In this document: piece by piece, positions 1-7,005 of the stretch
Numbering within the stretch: position 1 is the stretch's first letter
How the letters are laid out: each line of letters begins with the position of its first letter
DNA from: Deltaproteobacteria bacterium
GTDB lineage: Bacteria > Myxococcota > Kuafuiibacteriia > Kuafuiibacteriales > Kuafuiibacteriaceae
DNA: 8,690 nt
Assembly (NCBI GenBank): GCA_016713425.1
Contig: JADJPE010000001.1
Coordinates: 1 to 8,690, forward strand
Direction: 5' to 3'
Position numbers and translations under genes: made by a program
The notes under the pieces: model-generated
The model's database searches: none
What the model saw: the letters and a program-made list of their open reading frames with translations, nothing else
Told to the model about the DNA's origin: nothing

Positions 1-72
1 GGAGGCTCCGGCGCGAGGGCCAGTGCGACGAACGATCTACAAAGTCGCGCTGGCCCTCGCGCCGGAGCCTCC
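1..72. repeat. Long near-perfect inverted repeat (hairpin)
   Basis: Bases 1-29 pair with 44-72. Of 29 positions, 28 are Watson-Crick and one (24 with 49) is a T-G pair, leaving a 14-nt loop at 30-43. The stem is very GC-rich. No T-run follows it, so it is not a classic intrinsic terminator. The window begins on the first paired base, so the stem may extend further left. It could be a bidirectional terminator, a REP-like repeat or the end of a mobile element; the sequence does not decide between these. Confidence 0.85.
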
Positions 73-500
73 TCCTCTCGGGCCTTCCGACTTCACGGGT
101 TTCGGGGGTCCCCAAACTAAAACAGGGTGGGGTGACGGCTCGGGTTGCCTGCGCTGCGCGCGGCGACCCTCGGCTGGTGCTGGGCGGGCATGTTCTGGGC
201 TCGATCGTTCATGCTCGCGGGGATGGCTTCATTGCGGAGTGTCGATGGCACGGGAGTGGTGCGGGTGGCGGCGAAGCCTCCAGCCCGATGCGGAGAGTTC
301 GAGTCCTGTCTGGGGAGAATCGGATCGGCGGCCGGAGCCGCGGGATTCGGCGAGAGCGGAGCGGACGCGACGCGCGGCGATTCGGGCGACGTAAACGGCG
401 GCGGACGCGCGGGCTATGGCGTCGTGGTTGTACGACCCCCGACACCCCCATCGGTCCAAGCCAGGGTCGTCGCCGGGGGGCCCGCCACCCCCGAATTCGG

Positions 501-577
501 CCTCTCCGACTCTCCCGAAAACGGCCGTGCGCCAAAACTGGACGGGTCCGCGCTCGTCGGAGAGGGGGGCGTCCAGT
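501..577. repeat. Interleaved inverted repeats
   Basis: CCTCTCCGAC (501-510) is the exact reverse complement of GTCGGAGAGG (556-565). ACTGGACG (537-544) is the exact reverse complement of CGTCCAGT (570-577). The two pairs interleave rather than nest, so if transcribed they could form alternative stems or a pseudoknot. The right-hand arm is part of the 12-base word GCGTCCAGTGCA (569-580), which recurs at 756-767. No function is assigned. Confidence 0.55.
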
Positions 578-702
578 GCAGCATTTCGCATCCTTCGGTC
601 ATGTCGAAAAACGGGGCCGAAAAACGGCGTAGGTCGTGAGAGTGAAGCCGTTTGCGGCCGCGGACACCAGACAGACGTGCATGCGAAAAAAGGGCCTCCG
701 AT

Positions 703-762
703 TGGACGCTTTTGCCGCGGATCGGCGGAAACCGCGTTTTCGCGGCGTGTCGAAAGCGTCCA
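703..762. repeat. Stem-loop with internal hairpin
   Basis: TGGACGCTTT (703-712) pairs exactly with AAAGCGTCCA (753-762). Inside lies a second hairpin, CCGCG-TTTT-CGCGG (732-745). The closing arm carries the same GCGTCCAGTGCA word (756-767) as the structure at 501-577, so the two structures share an element about 187 bases apart. They may be repeated extragenic elements or parts of a structured RNA. Confidence 0.55.
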
Positions 763-792
763 GTGCAAGTGCCGGAAGTTCGCACCTGGTGT

Positions 793-819
793 GGGGTTGG
801 TGTTTGGGGTTGGGGAGGG
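793..819 (+). other. G-quadruplex-prone tract
   Basis: Four G-runs lie close together on the plus strand (793-796, 806-809, 812-815, 817-819), with a further run near 827-829. The spacings, the longest being 9 nt, are compatible with a G-quadruplex. In a GC-rich genome this can arise by chance. Confidence 0.4.
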
Positions 820-1095
820 TGGAGGCGGGAGTTTGGATCGCTGGGGATGGCGTAGGGCTCTTGCTGGCAGTTGTTTGCGTCGCATGTCGGACGATCGAGG
901 GAGCGCACGGCGCGGTGCCGTGAAGGGTGATCCGGGCGTCGCTGGTGATCGCATCGGCGAGGGGCCGCCGCTGCGAGAGTCCAATACTGGCGGTCTTGCC
1001 TCGCTCGCGCTGGCCACAGGAGAGCCCCGTCCGATGCGAGGCGGCCCACCCGACAGCGGATAGACGGGTCCCGCGGGCGTCGTGGGGGGGTGAGT

Positions 1096-1549
1096 TCAGT
1101 AACCGGGGAACGCGGCCCTGAGCGATCCCCCCAGACGGCGTGTTCCTGATCCCAGTCGACGGCGGCGAGAGCGCCGTGGTTGTCGACGTCCAGCCAATCG
1201 CTGTATGCGTCGGGGTGTGATCCTCTTTGAGTAGCTGCGCGGTGTGCTGTCGCGGATCTCGACCCACCCGCATCGGCTGATCCACGAACTGACGCCCGCC
1301 GGCCGGAAGGCCGCGCGAGACGCAGCGACCGCGCAGCACGGCTGAAGTTCCGCTGTCGCGCGATCCGGGTGTCCGATGGACGGATCGGCCGTGCGGAACG
1401 TCGGACGGACTACGCCAGCTTCGTCGGCATCCTCGCAAACGTCAAACGGTCCGTCCAGGTGTGGAATCCCGGGACGGTTACGTTCGACCCGCGGCAACGC
1501 GAGCCGTCGAGCATCGCGGCGTGCCTCGATTCAATTGTGCCTTGTTTAG
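1096..1549. other. No recognisable gene; possible decayed coding DNA
   Basis: Short protein-like pieces occur on the plus strand in different frames, for example a hydrophobic stretch reading VFLIPVDGGESAVVVDVQPI from 1141, but stops and frame changes separate them. No family is recognised. The minus-strand open frame here is arginine- and serine-rich and unconvincing. The stretch leads into the transposase tail at 1550, but I could not trace that protein further upstream. Confidence 0.45.
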
Positions 1550-1684
1550 CTCGCACAACTCGTTGGCTACCTAAATCGAAAGTCAGACGCTCCGCCGGGA
1601 AACATGGTCATGTGGCGCGGCATGATGCGACTCAACAGCATGGTTGATGGATACGAAATGAAGCAGCAAGATGTGGGCAATTGA
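1550..1684 (+). pseudogene. C-terminal remnant of an IS4-family (Tn5-like) transposase
   Basis: Reading from 1550, just after an in-frame TAG at 1547-1549, there are 44 codons to a TGA at 1682-1684. The peptide contains VGYLNRKSDAPPG followed by MWRGMMRLNSMVDGYE. This resembles the tail of IS4-type DDE transposases, which typically read LGGYLxRKxDxPPGxxxxWxGxxxL near the C-terminus. The catalytic region is absent and nothing upstream could be joined to it, so only the last tenth or so of the gene survives. It is the only clear plus-strand protein remnant in the window. The family call is from memory of the conserved tail and is moderately secure. Confidence 0.6.
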
Positions 1685-1724
1685 AAGCTGGCCGAACGCG
1701 AAGGCTCCTGAAGCAGAAGCAGCG

Positions 1725-2225
1725 TTATCGATCGGTCGTCCGAACAGCGAAGCGAGGCTCTGGGTACTCCGGCTCTCCATTCTCATAGAAACTCGTCTGA
1801 TGAAGTCCTGTTGTCCAACCCCATCCTTCTTCCCAGCGGAGAACGAACCGGCGACCGAGCAATCTGTTCCAGATACAATCATTCAGCGAGACAGTTTCTA
1901 TGAAACAGCCTAGCCGCGCACAATCTTGGTCCTCCTGATAATGCAGCGCGTCCCTGGCCTCAGCGTATGTGGATCTTGTATCATAGCCACCACGCAGAGC
2001 CCGGGAAACGAATTTCTTGTCTATCGTTATTGTGTCAATACTCTCGGAAACACCACAGCAGTACCGTCGGGTAACATGATTCACGTACACGAGAATTGAG
2101 TCCGGCGGACGCAGCTCGCGCGTACCCAAGGGCAACACCGCTAGCACCTGCAAGGCTGTCCATATCGCAATCACAAGCGCAGAAACAATGGTTGCGGTGG
2201 ATCTCGTTTGTGAGGAATGCGTCAC
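1725..2225 (-). CDS. Unrecognised protein with N-terminal membrane segment
   Basis: A 166-residue protein read from a GTG at 2225 to a TAA at 1725-1727. Residues about 11-32 form one hydrophobic helix (TIVSALVIAIWTALQVLAVL), with few charged residues before it, so the rest is probably outside the cytoplasm. The remainder is polar and contains five cysteines (a CC pair, then three single ones) and an aromatic C-terminal part (RWEEGWGWTTG). No family is recognised. The GTG shares its GTGA with the TGA of a short upstream frame, which implies translational coupling. A purine-rich AAAGAGA lies directly upstream. The base composition is more A+T-rich than the transposon DNA around it, which supports real coding and possibly separate ancestry. 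By position and type it could be an immunity protein, but that is inference. Confidence 0.65.
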   Translation of the reverse strand: MTHSSQTRSTATIVSALVIAIWTALQVLAVLPLGTRELRPPDSILVYVNHVTRRYCCGVSESIDTITIDKKFVSRALRGGYDTRSTYAEARDALHYQEDQDCARLGCFIETVSLNDCIWNRLLGRRFVLRWEEGWGWTTGLHQTSFYENGEPEYPEPRFAVRTTDR

Positions 2226-2335
2226 TTCTCTTTCTGCCCCCCGCTACTTGGCGCGGCAGGAACAACTTCGTCCAGCTGCAGCAATTGGGTCGGAGTAAAT
2301 TGATTCTTACTCACCCGTACGGTCCAAATACTCAT
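2222..2335 (-). CDS. Short hybrid ORF, probably the tail of a gene cut by the 2317 relic
   Basis: Minus-strand codons run from the relic border into unique DNA and end with TGA at 2222-2224, overlapping the GTG of the next gene by 4 nt. The unique part reads VSKNQFTPTQLLQLDEVVPA and then nine more residues rich in Ser, Gly and Lys. An ATG at 2335 with a good GGAGG five bases upstream opens this frame, but both lie inside the relic, so the first seven residues or so come from transposon sequence. The likely history is that an upstream gene lost everything except its last 30 codons when the relic arrived, and the relic end now supplies a start. It might equally be a non-functional leftover. No family is recognised. 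Confidence 0.4.
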   Translation of the reverse strand: MSIWTVRVSKNQFTPTQLLQLDEVVPAAPSSGGQKEK

Positions 2336-2889
2336 CCAGCCCTCCGGACACAAAAGCTAAGTAGTCCGCCGAGCGATCGTCTCCGCACGATCCTGCCCTC
2401 CTCCCTCCCCACACGGTCCTCCACTCTCGGCATCGGGATCACGTTGCCGATCCCCTGGTGGTTGCGCTCTGCGTGATAGTGCTCGACGTACGCATTCAAC
2501 GCCCGCTCGACCGATGCCCGGCCGAAGAAGATCAGCTTGCCGAGGCACTCGTCCTTCACGGTCCGGATCCAGCGCTCGACGAACGCGTTGAGGTTCGGGC
2601 TGCGGGCCGGCAATGCCACCGGCCGCACGCCGCCGTCCCGGATCAGTCGGCGGAAGTGCTCGCTGAACTTCGTGTCCCGGTCGTGCAGTAGGTACTTCAT
2701 GCCAGCCAAGAAGCCCACCCCTTCCATCGTCACGTTGCGCGCGATCTTCGCCATCCACTCTTCGGTCGGATGACGCGTGACTCCGGCGATCTCGACTCGG
2801 CGTGTGCCGAGGTGAATGAAGACGAGCACGTCCTACCCCACTCGGCGCAGCATCGTCCAGGCGTCGACGGTCAGGAAGTCGGTCGCGAG
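2332..2889 (-). pseudogene. Integrase-core (rve/DDE) transposase, C-terminal part, copy 1
   Basis: Reading leftward, the protein begins at LATDFLTVDAWT (about 2889), meets a TAG at 2833-2835, and then continues in the same frame for 165 codons to a TGA at 2332-2334. The amber codon replaces an aromatic or similar residue just before VLVFIHLGTRRVE. Catalytic-type residues are present: Asp in ATDF, Asp in LLHDRD, and Glu in NAFVERW 35 positions after that Asp, followed by HYHAERNHQG, a typical ending for this family. The N-terminal helix-turn-helix half is not recognisable. Only 15 nt separate the stop from the element end. The original enzyme would have cut and joined DNA. Truncation plus the stop makes this copy inactive unless the amber codon is read through. 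Confidence 0.8.
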
Positions 2890-3105
2890 ATGGGGGGATT
2901 CGAATCGGCGGCGGGAGCTGCGAGTTCCGGCGAGGACGGGGAGCACGCGACGAGGGCGATCGTGTACGCGGCGAACCGACGCCGATGGCTCTGCCCGACG
3001 GTTGTGGCGGGCCGGATTCAGCGCTCCGCTGTCGGCACCTTCGCCGGTCGGCGGAGGGATCCGGCGGGGACGAGTTCCCACAGTGGCGCCACCGACTCGC
3101 GTGCG

Positions 3106-3138
3106 GAGGATCCGGTCCGAGGGCGGCAGGCTCAGCAT
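3106..3138 (-). pseudogene. tnpB 5' fragment in relic copy 1
   Basis: The ATG at 3138 begins MLSLPPSDRIL, matching MLSLPPSVRIF of the full-length tnpB in this window (starting at 7375). It overlaps the tnpA stop by 7 nt, exactly as in the full element. Homology stops after about 11 codons, where the sequence changes to the unassigned stretch (about 2890-3105) that leads to the integrase gene. Confidence 0.7.
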
Positions 3139-3443
3139 CGGGACTCGAGGGTCGCGATGAGGCGGGCCGGCTCGCGGGCGTCGAGGCCCGGTGCGACCGC
3201 GACGCGCACGCCCGACGTGAGCTTCACGTCGAAGGTCGTCGACACCGCCGGCGTCGAGACGTCGCGATCTGAAGTGACCTCGATGAAGCCCGGATGCGTC
3301 TTGAACAGGATGCGGTGATCGTAGGCCAGTCGCCAGATCGGCTCGCCGCACAGCTCCAGGTCTCCGAGGAGCTCAGGTACTCGTTGTCGCGTTCACGAAA
3401 TGTGAGCAGGGCGAGCATGCGCCCGCCGGATCGTCGTCGCCAT
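3132..3443 (-). pseudogene. IS66 tnpA relic, copy 1
   Basis: It starts MATTIR at 3443 and ends LIATLESRC with TGA at 3132-3134. The middle matches the accessory protein TnpA of the complete element here (CGEPIWRLAYDHRILFKTHPGF), but reading it needs two frame changes: one right after MATTIR, and a second before LGDLELCGEPIW. The uncorrected frame stops at codon 17. The C-terminal motif (FDVKLTSGVRVAVAPGLDA) is preserved. TnpA is an accessory, probably DNA-binding, protein needed for IS66 transposition; this copy cannot make it. Confidence 0.8.
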
Positions 3444-3537
3444 CGCCGGTACCTCCGGCGCGTACTCTCGATCAACGGATCAGCGCGGGCAAGATGGCGT
3501 TCGCCGGACGCGCACGGCGGATGAACGACTTCGTGTT

Positions 3538-3744
3538 CTAGCGGTGCTCGCGGCAATAGGCGACCACACCCAGTCCCCTCGTCTCGAAGTCGCGCACCGC
3601 CTCGGCCTTGCCGGCTACCGAGTAGCGGTTGCCCGAATTGCCGGGCTTGCGCTCCGGCGGGTCGGGCCTTCGGCCCTCCCCGCCTCCGCGCAAGCCCGGC
3701 ACCCCACGCCCGTCCGACGTCTCATGTCCTTCGAACTTGCTCAT
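3538..3744 (-). pseudogene. N-terminal fragment of an HTH transposase OrfA
   Basis: This reading frame of 68 codons starts at the ATG at 3744, which has a strong AGGAGG 5 nt upstream. Its second half reads RYSVAGKAEAVRDFETRGLG and then VVAYCREH. That is the opening of the helix-turn-helix in IS3- or IS66-type OrfA proteins, where the next residues are normally Gly and the recognition helix. Here the frame ends within a residue of that point, 23 bases from the relic copy 1 border at 3515. The gene is therefore cut off, most plausibly by that relic. The Gly- and Arg-rich first half is unusual. The exact IS family is uncertain. Confidence 0.6.
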
Positions 3745-3838
3745 CTCCGCCTCCTGCCCGGCCTAAGGGCAGGGTCAGGCAACGGCGCTGTACCGTCACG
3801 GCGTAGCGGAAGTCATTTCGTTGAGCAGGACAGGCGAC
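3695..3838 (-). repeat. Insertion-sequence 5' end, copy a
   Basis: This stretch holds the start of the HTH transposase fragment and its upstream leader, ending in an outer sequence that reads TGTCCTGCTCAACGAAA on the minus strand. It is repeated with changes at 3930-4074. The shared parts are GCAAGCCC, TTCGAACTTGCT, ATCTCCGCCTC, GCGGAAG and TTTCGTTGAGC. The similarity spans the gene start and what appears to be the terminal repeat of the element. Confidence 0.6.
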
Positions 3839-3929
3839 GCGAAGAGCCGCTTGATGGTTGGGACGGGTAGCGCCATTCACGTCATTGAGATCTCGAGGTC
3901 GGTGACAAGGGCCCCGGGTTCAGGCGGCA

Positions 3930-4074
3930 CGCAAGCCCAGCTCTCGGCTCCCGTCGTGCCTCTCGGCCCCTTCGAACTTGCTTATCTCCGCCTCTTGCTC
4001 GGGAAAAGCCGAGCGCGAGGAGAGCGGCGTGCTCCGCCATCGCTACGCGGAAGCCGTTTTCGTTGAGCGTGACA
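3930..4074 (-). repeat. Insertion-sequence 5' end, copy b (start codon lost)
   Basis: A diverged second copy of 3695-3838. The position matching the ATG of the transposase now reads ATA, and the leader keeps AGAGGCGGAG in front of it, so the gene start is dead. The outer border reads TGTCACGCTCAACGAAAACG on the minus strand and ends at 4074, only two bases before the stop codon of the immunity pseudogene at 4077. Two truncated ends in the same orientation imply two insertions or a tandem duplication followed by deletion. Confidence 0.6.
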
Positions 4075-4076
4075 AG

Positions 4077-4420
4077 TTATGAAGGTATCCCAGCGATCTC
4101 ACCGGGTGCTCCTCCCTCCCCGACAGCTTCACCGTTCGCCCATCTCGTAAAAGTATCGATCATCTCTTCAAGGTTCTTTGGACCACCCCCAGGCGCGAAA
4201 GGCCAATCCGTCGAATTCGAGCCTGAACCCAGTCGTCATCGCTTCGCTCGATGCTTTTTGACTCGAACGGCCGCAATTCAAGATCTGTAGCTTTGATATC
4301 AACGACCAAGGACCAACCTGGATTGTCCAGCGTTTCTATCCTAACGCCAAACTGATGTTCCCAGTCATCCTTACATTGCTTCTCAAACCACGCCGCGAGC
4401 CGCGCAATTGAGGACGTCAT
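4077..4420 (-). pseudogene. Imm53-family immunity protein, frameshifted
   Basis: The ATG at 4420 has GGAG 8 nt upstream. The first 60 or so residues are intact and carry the family signature WFEKQCKDDWEHQFGVRIET followed by LDNPGWSLVVDI, then FESKSIERSDDDW. In this family a DG-x-F stretch and a GGGPxNLEEM helix should follow. Both are present, but in other frames: FDGLAF is one frame over, and APGGGPKNLEEMIDTFTRW another, ending at TAA 4077-4079. Two small indels within about 30 bases, near 4190-4215, therefore broke the gene; the uncorrected frame stops at 4160. Imm53 proteins neutralise the cognate toxin domains of polymorphic toxin systems. No toxin gene remains: relic copy 2 begins 26 bases upstream. 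The start shares ATGA with the stop of a nine-codon remnant, which hints at a lost coupled upstream gene. Confidence 0.8.
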
Positions 4421-4461
4421 TGCCGATGCTCCAGAATCCTACGTGCGTATGGTCCAAATAC

Positions 4462-5178
4462 TCATCCAGCCCTCCGGACATAGAAGCTAAGTAGTCCGCC
4501 GAGCGATCGCCTCCGCACGATCCTGCCCTCCTTATTCCCCACACCGTCCTCCGCCCTCGGCATCGGGATCACGTTGCCGATCCTGTGGTGGTTGCGCTCG
4601 GCGTGGTAGTGCTCGACGTACGCCTTCAACGCCCGCTCGACCGATGCCCGGCCGAAGAAGTTCAGCTTGCCGAGGCACTCGTCCTTCACGGTCCGGATCC
4701 AGCGCTCGACGAACGCATTGAGGTTCGGGCTGCTGGCCGGCAAGGCCACCGGTCGCACGCCGCCGTCCCCGATCAGTCGGCGGAAGTGCTCGCTGAACTT
4801 CGTGTCCCGGTCGTGCAGCAGGTACTTCACGCCAGCCAAGAAGCCCACCCCTTCCATCGTCCCGTTGCGCGCAATCTGCGCCATCCACGCCTCGGTCGGA
4901 TGCCGCGTAATTCCAGCGACCTCGACTTGGCGTGTTCCCAGATGAATGAAGACGAGCCCCTACTACCTCACCGGGCGCAGCATCGTCCAGGCGTCGACGG
5001 TCAGGAAGTCGGTCGCGAGGTGGAGGGACTCGAATCGGCTGCGGGAGCTGCGAGTTTCGGCGAGGACGGGGAGCACGCGACGCGCGATGCCGTGCCGGCT
5101 GGTCCGGATAGCGCCGAGGGTGGCGTCGAGGACGATCGCGTCCTTGGCGAGCCGACGTCGAGGGCCCTGCCCTGGCAT
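4462..5178 (-). pseudogene. Integrase-core (rve/DDE) transposase, copy 2
   Basis: Closely similar to copy 1. It has LATDFLTVDAWT, LLHDRDTKF, the Glu of NAFVERW and HYHAERNHH, and ends in TGA at 4462-4464. Two consecutive TAG codons (4960-4965) interrupt it just before GLVFIHLGT; the first in reading order (4963-4965) is at the same position as the TAG in copy 1. Upstream, near 5110-5175, this copy keeps RRRLAKDAIVLDATLGAI, which resembles the region after the N-terminal helix-turn-helix in full-length relatives; copy 1 lacks most of this. About 100 residues normally found between that stretch and the first catalytic Asp are missing. The gene is inactive as it stands. Confidence 0.75.
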
Positions 5179-5293
5179 TCGTGGCGGGGTTGGATCGAGC
5201 GCTCCTCGGCCGAGGCTGCGAGGCCTTCGCCTGTCGCCGGAGGGGATCCGGCAGGGACGGGCTCGGACAGTGGCGCCACCTGGCTGGCGCGAG

Positions 5294-5326
5294 GAAGATC
5301 CGGACGCAGGGCGGCAGGCTCAGCAT
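5294..5326 (-). pseudogene. tnpB 5' fragment in relic copy 2
   Basis: Reads MLSLPPCVRIF from 5326, again overlapping the tnpA stop by 7 nt. As in copy 1, the match to full-length tnpB ends after about a dozen codons. The identical breakpoint in both copies shows that the fusion happened once, before the unit was duplicated. Confidence 0.7.
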
Positions 5327-5359
5327 CGGGATTCGAGGGTCGCGATGAGCCGGGCGAGC
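5320..5359 (-). pseudogene. tnpA C-terminal piece of relic copy 2
   Basis: Codes for RLIATLESRC and a TGA at 5320-5322, the same ending as the tnpA relic of copy 1. The N-terminal part of this gene is at 7744-8017, on the far side of the inserted IS66. Together the two pieces rebuild one TnpA of about 100 residues with no other lesion. Confidence 0.8.
5352..5359. repeat. 8-bp target duplication, left copy
   Basis: GGGCGAGC here and AGGCGGGC at 7744-7751 flank the IS66 ends. Each differs by a single G-to-A change from GGGCGGGC, which is what the interrupted tnpA should read at this point. An 8-bp duplication is characteristic of IS66-family insertion. Confidence 0.75.
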
Positions 5360-5373
5360 GTACGCGTTCGGCG
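5360..5373 (+). repeat. IS66 terminal inverted repeat, tnpC side
   Basis: GTACGCGTTCGGCG matches the inward reading of the opposite end, GTACGCGTCCGGCG, at 13 of 14 positions. Weaker similarity continues to about 23 bases, sharing CACC at positions 20-23. Confidence 0.85.
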
Positions 5374-5417
5374 GCCTACACCCCTGACTTCCCGGTTCGC
5401 CGCGGAGTCCGGCCGAT

Positions 5418-7005
5418 TCAGATCGTTCTGACGGGCACCGTCGCCGTCGCGAGCTTCGCGATGAATCGTCCCCCCGCCGCGGTCGCCTGATCCGCGAAGT
5501 GCGGCTTCCAGCCGTGCGGCGTTAGCTTCGCGACGTCGCTCTCCGCGCCGATCCTCTGCATGACGTCCCAGAGGTAGACCCTCGGCTCGACGCCGATCTC
5601 GCGGCAGCTTGCGACCAGCGAGTAGATGACCGCGGCCTTCTCGCCGAAGGTTTCATTCCCTACGAAGGTCCAGTTCTTCCTTCCGACCGCGATCGTGCGC
5701 AGGTTGCGCTCGGCGCGGTTGTTGTCGATCTCGAGATCGCCGCTCTCGATGTAACGGCATAGCGCGGCCCACTGATTCTTTGCGTAGCCGATCGCCTGAC
5801 CGGTCGGACTCTTCGGCAAGACCTTCAGCGCCGTGACCGTGAGCCAGTCGAGCAGGTTGTCGAGCAGCGGCTTCGACTCACGCTGACGCAGGTCGCGCAA
5901 TTCGTCGCCGACGATGCCGGCTTCCTTGGCTCTGCGCTCGACGCCGTAGAGTTCGCCGATCAGACGCACGCATTCGAGCGCGAGCGGATCGGTGAGTCCT
6001 GCTTCGACGAAGCGGCGCCTGGTGTGCAAAGCACGCCACTTCCGTCGCGCCGCCTGGCACGAAGAGGATGTCATGGCCTGAGTACGCGTCGGCGTGCACG
6101 TATCCCGCGTAGTTCCCGAGCATCCGCAGCGGGCCATCGCGAGTTCTCGACTTGGTGAAGTCGAAGATGACTCGGCCCTCGTGATCGCAGTAGACCCACA
6201 CGTGTCCCGTACTCGAGCCGCCGCCTTGCGACTGCTGAATGATGACGCGTGTGTCGTCGAGATGCACGACGCGCGACTTCACCAGTTCGCGGTGCATCTG
6301 CTGCGTGATCGGTTCGAGCAGATCGGAAAGCTTCGCGACCGTCTCGCACATGGTCGAGCGTGAGAGCTGGCAGCCCTCGGCGCGCAGCTTCTTCTCCAGC
6401 CGGTTGTACGGCATGTGGTTTTGAAAGCGCTCGGTCAGGATCCACGACAAGAAGCCGGGGCCGAGGATGCTCTTGTCGAGCACGCGCGGCGGCATCGCCG
6501 CGATGCAGACGCCTTCCTCGCAAGTCTTGCACGCGTACTTCTTGCGCACGATCTCGTGGATCACGGTCAGCTCGAGTCGCTCGAGCTCTCTCGTGATGGT
6601 TTCGTCAAATGGCGTCATCGCGTGACCGTTCTTGCAGACGCGCTCGGCTTCGGGCACGTCGATCACGGTCTGGTACACCGGCGCGTTCTTCGGAAACTCC
6701 GCGCGGCGGCCGTGGCCTTTCGACTTCGGCGCGCGTGCCTCCTTCTCCTTCGCTTCGATCTCCTTGGAGATCGCGTCGACTTGGGCCTGCAGCGCTTGCA
6801 GCTCGGCAAACGGCAGCGCGCCTTGCGCGGCGTCGATCGGCGGAAACGTGCCGACGGTTTCTCGACCGCGGCCGAACAGCATCTTCTCGAGGACCTTGAT
6901 GTGGTGGCGCAGCCTGTCGTTTTCGGCGACGCGCTCTGCGATCTCGGCGCGCAGCTCGTCGAGATCGTCAGCGTCTTTCGTTACTTGTTCGTTGTGCCCC
7001 GACAT
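5418..7005 (-). pseudogene. tnpC: IS66 TnpC transposase, frameshifted near 6020
   Basis: DDE transposase of the IS66 family, about 529 codons if the frames are joined, a normal length. Order of domains: coiled-coil leucine-zipper region (residues about 10-95), a degenerate zinc-finger region (one C-x-x-C kept as CKTC; the other reduced to CKNGH), then the catalytic core with Asp in VVHLDDTR (about 250), Asp in VHADAYSG (about 306) and Glu in DNNRAERNLR, and the C-terminal TPHGWKPHF. The frame breaks at about 6020: it reads EVACFAH and then goes wrong, while RRRFVEAGLTDP continues one frame over. A +1 or -2 change explains it. I chose the ATG at 7005; a TTG at 7017 is also open. The start lies inside the end of tnpB, so the two are probably translationally coupled. 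Confidence 0.88.

Larger units (their letters stand above)
73..1095. other. GC-rich stretch with no supported gene
   Basis: Long open frames exist here on both strands, but they overlap one another and encode arginine-, proline- and glycine-rich low-complexity peptides. None shows a recognisable domain, and none has a convincing start with a Shine-Dalgarno sequence. This is what random GC-rich DNA gives when stop codons are rare. What can be seen are inverted repeats (501-577, 703-762) and a G-rich tract (793-819), listed separately. It may be decayed coding sequence or non-coding spacer. Confidence 0.6.
2317..3515 (-). mobile_element. Chimeric IS66-type relic, copy 1
   Basis: This 1199-bp unit begins GTACGGTCC at 2317 and ends CGCGCAC at 3515, the reverse complement of GTGCGCGTCCGGCG. 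The right end closely matches that of the full IS66 element in this window, and the distance from the tnpA ATG (3443) to the end is 72 nt in both. Its contents on the minus strand are a decayed tnpA, the first codons of tnpB, an unassigned stretch, and the 3' part of an integrase-core transposase. The rest of tnpB and all of tnpC are missing. A second copy starts at 4447 with the same left border. No matching target duplication is visible at the ends (ACTCACCC against GGCGGATG). Confidence 0.75.

Noticed and set aside
229..1063. Several long overlapping open frames on both strands in the first kilobase
   Set aside because: They overlap each other, encode Arg/Pro/Gly/Ser-rich peptides without domains, and lack credible starts; this is expected of GC-rich non-coding DNA.
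1583..1882. Minus-strand frame of 99 codons over the IS4 remnant and the end of the membrane-protein gene
   Set aside because: It overlaps two better-supported frames and has no recognisable content.
2309..3523. Target-site duplication around relic copy 1
   Set aside because: The flanking octamers ACTCACCC and GGCGGATG do not match, even allowing for decay.
4532..5490. Open frames of about 264 and 301 codons on both strands across relic copy 2
   Set aside because: They are off-frame or antisense readings of the integrase pseudogene, which has the recognisable protein in another frame.
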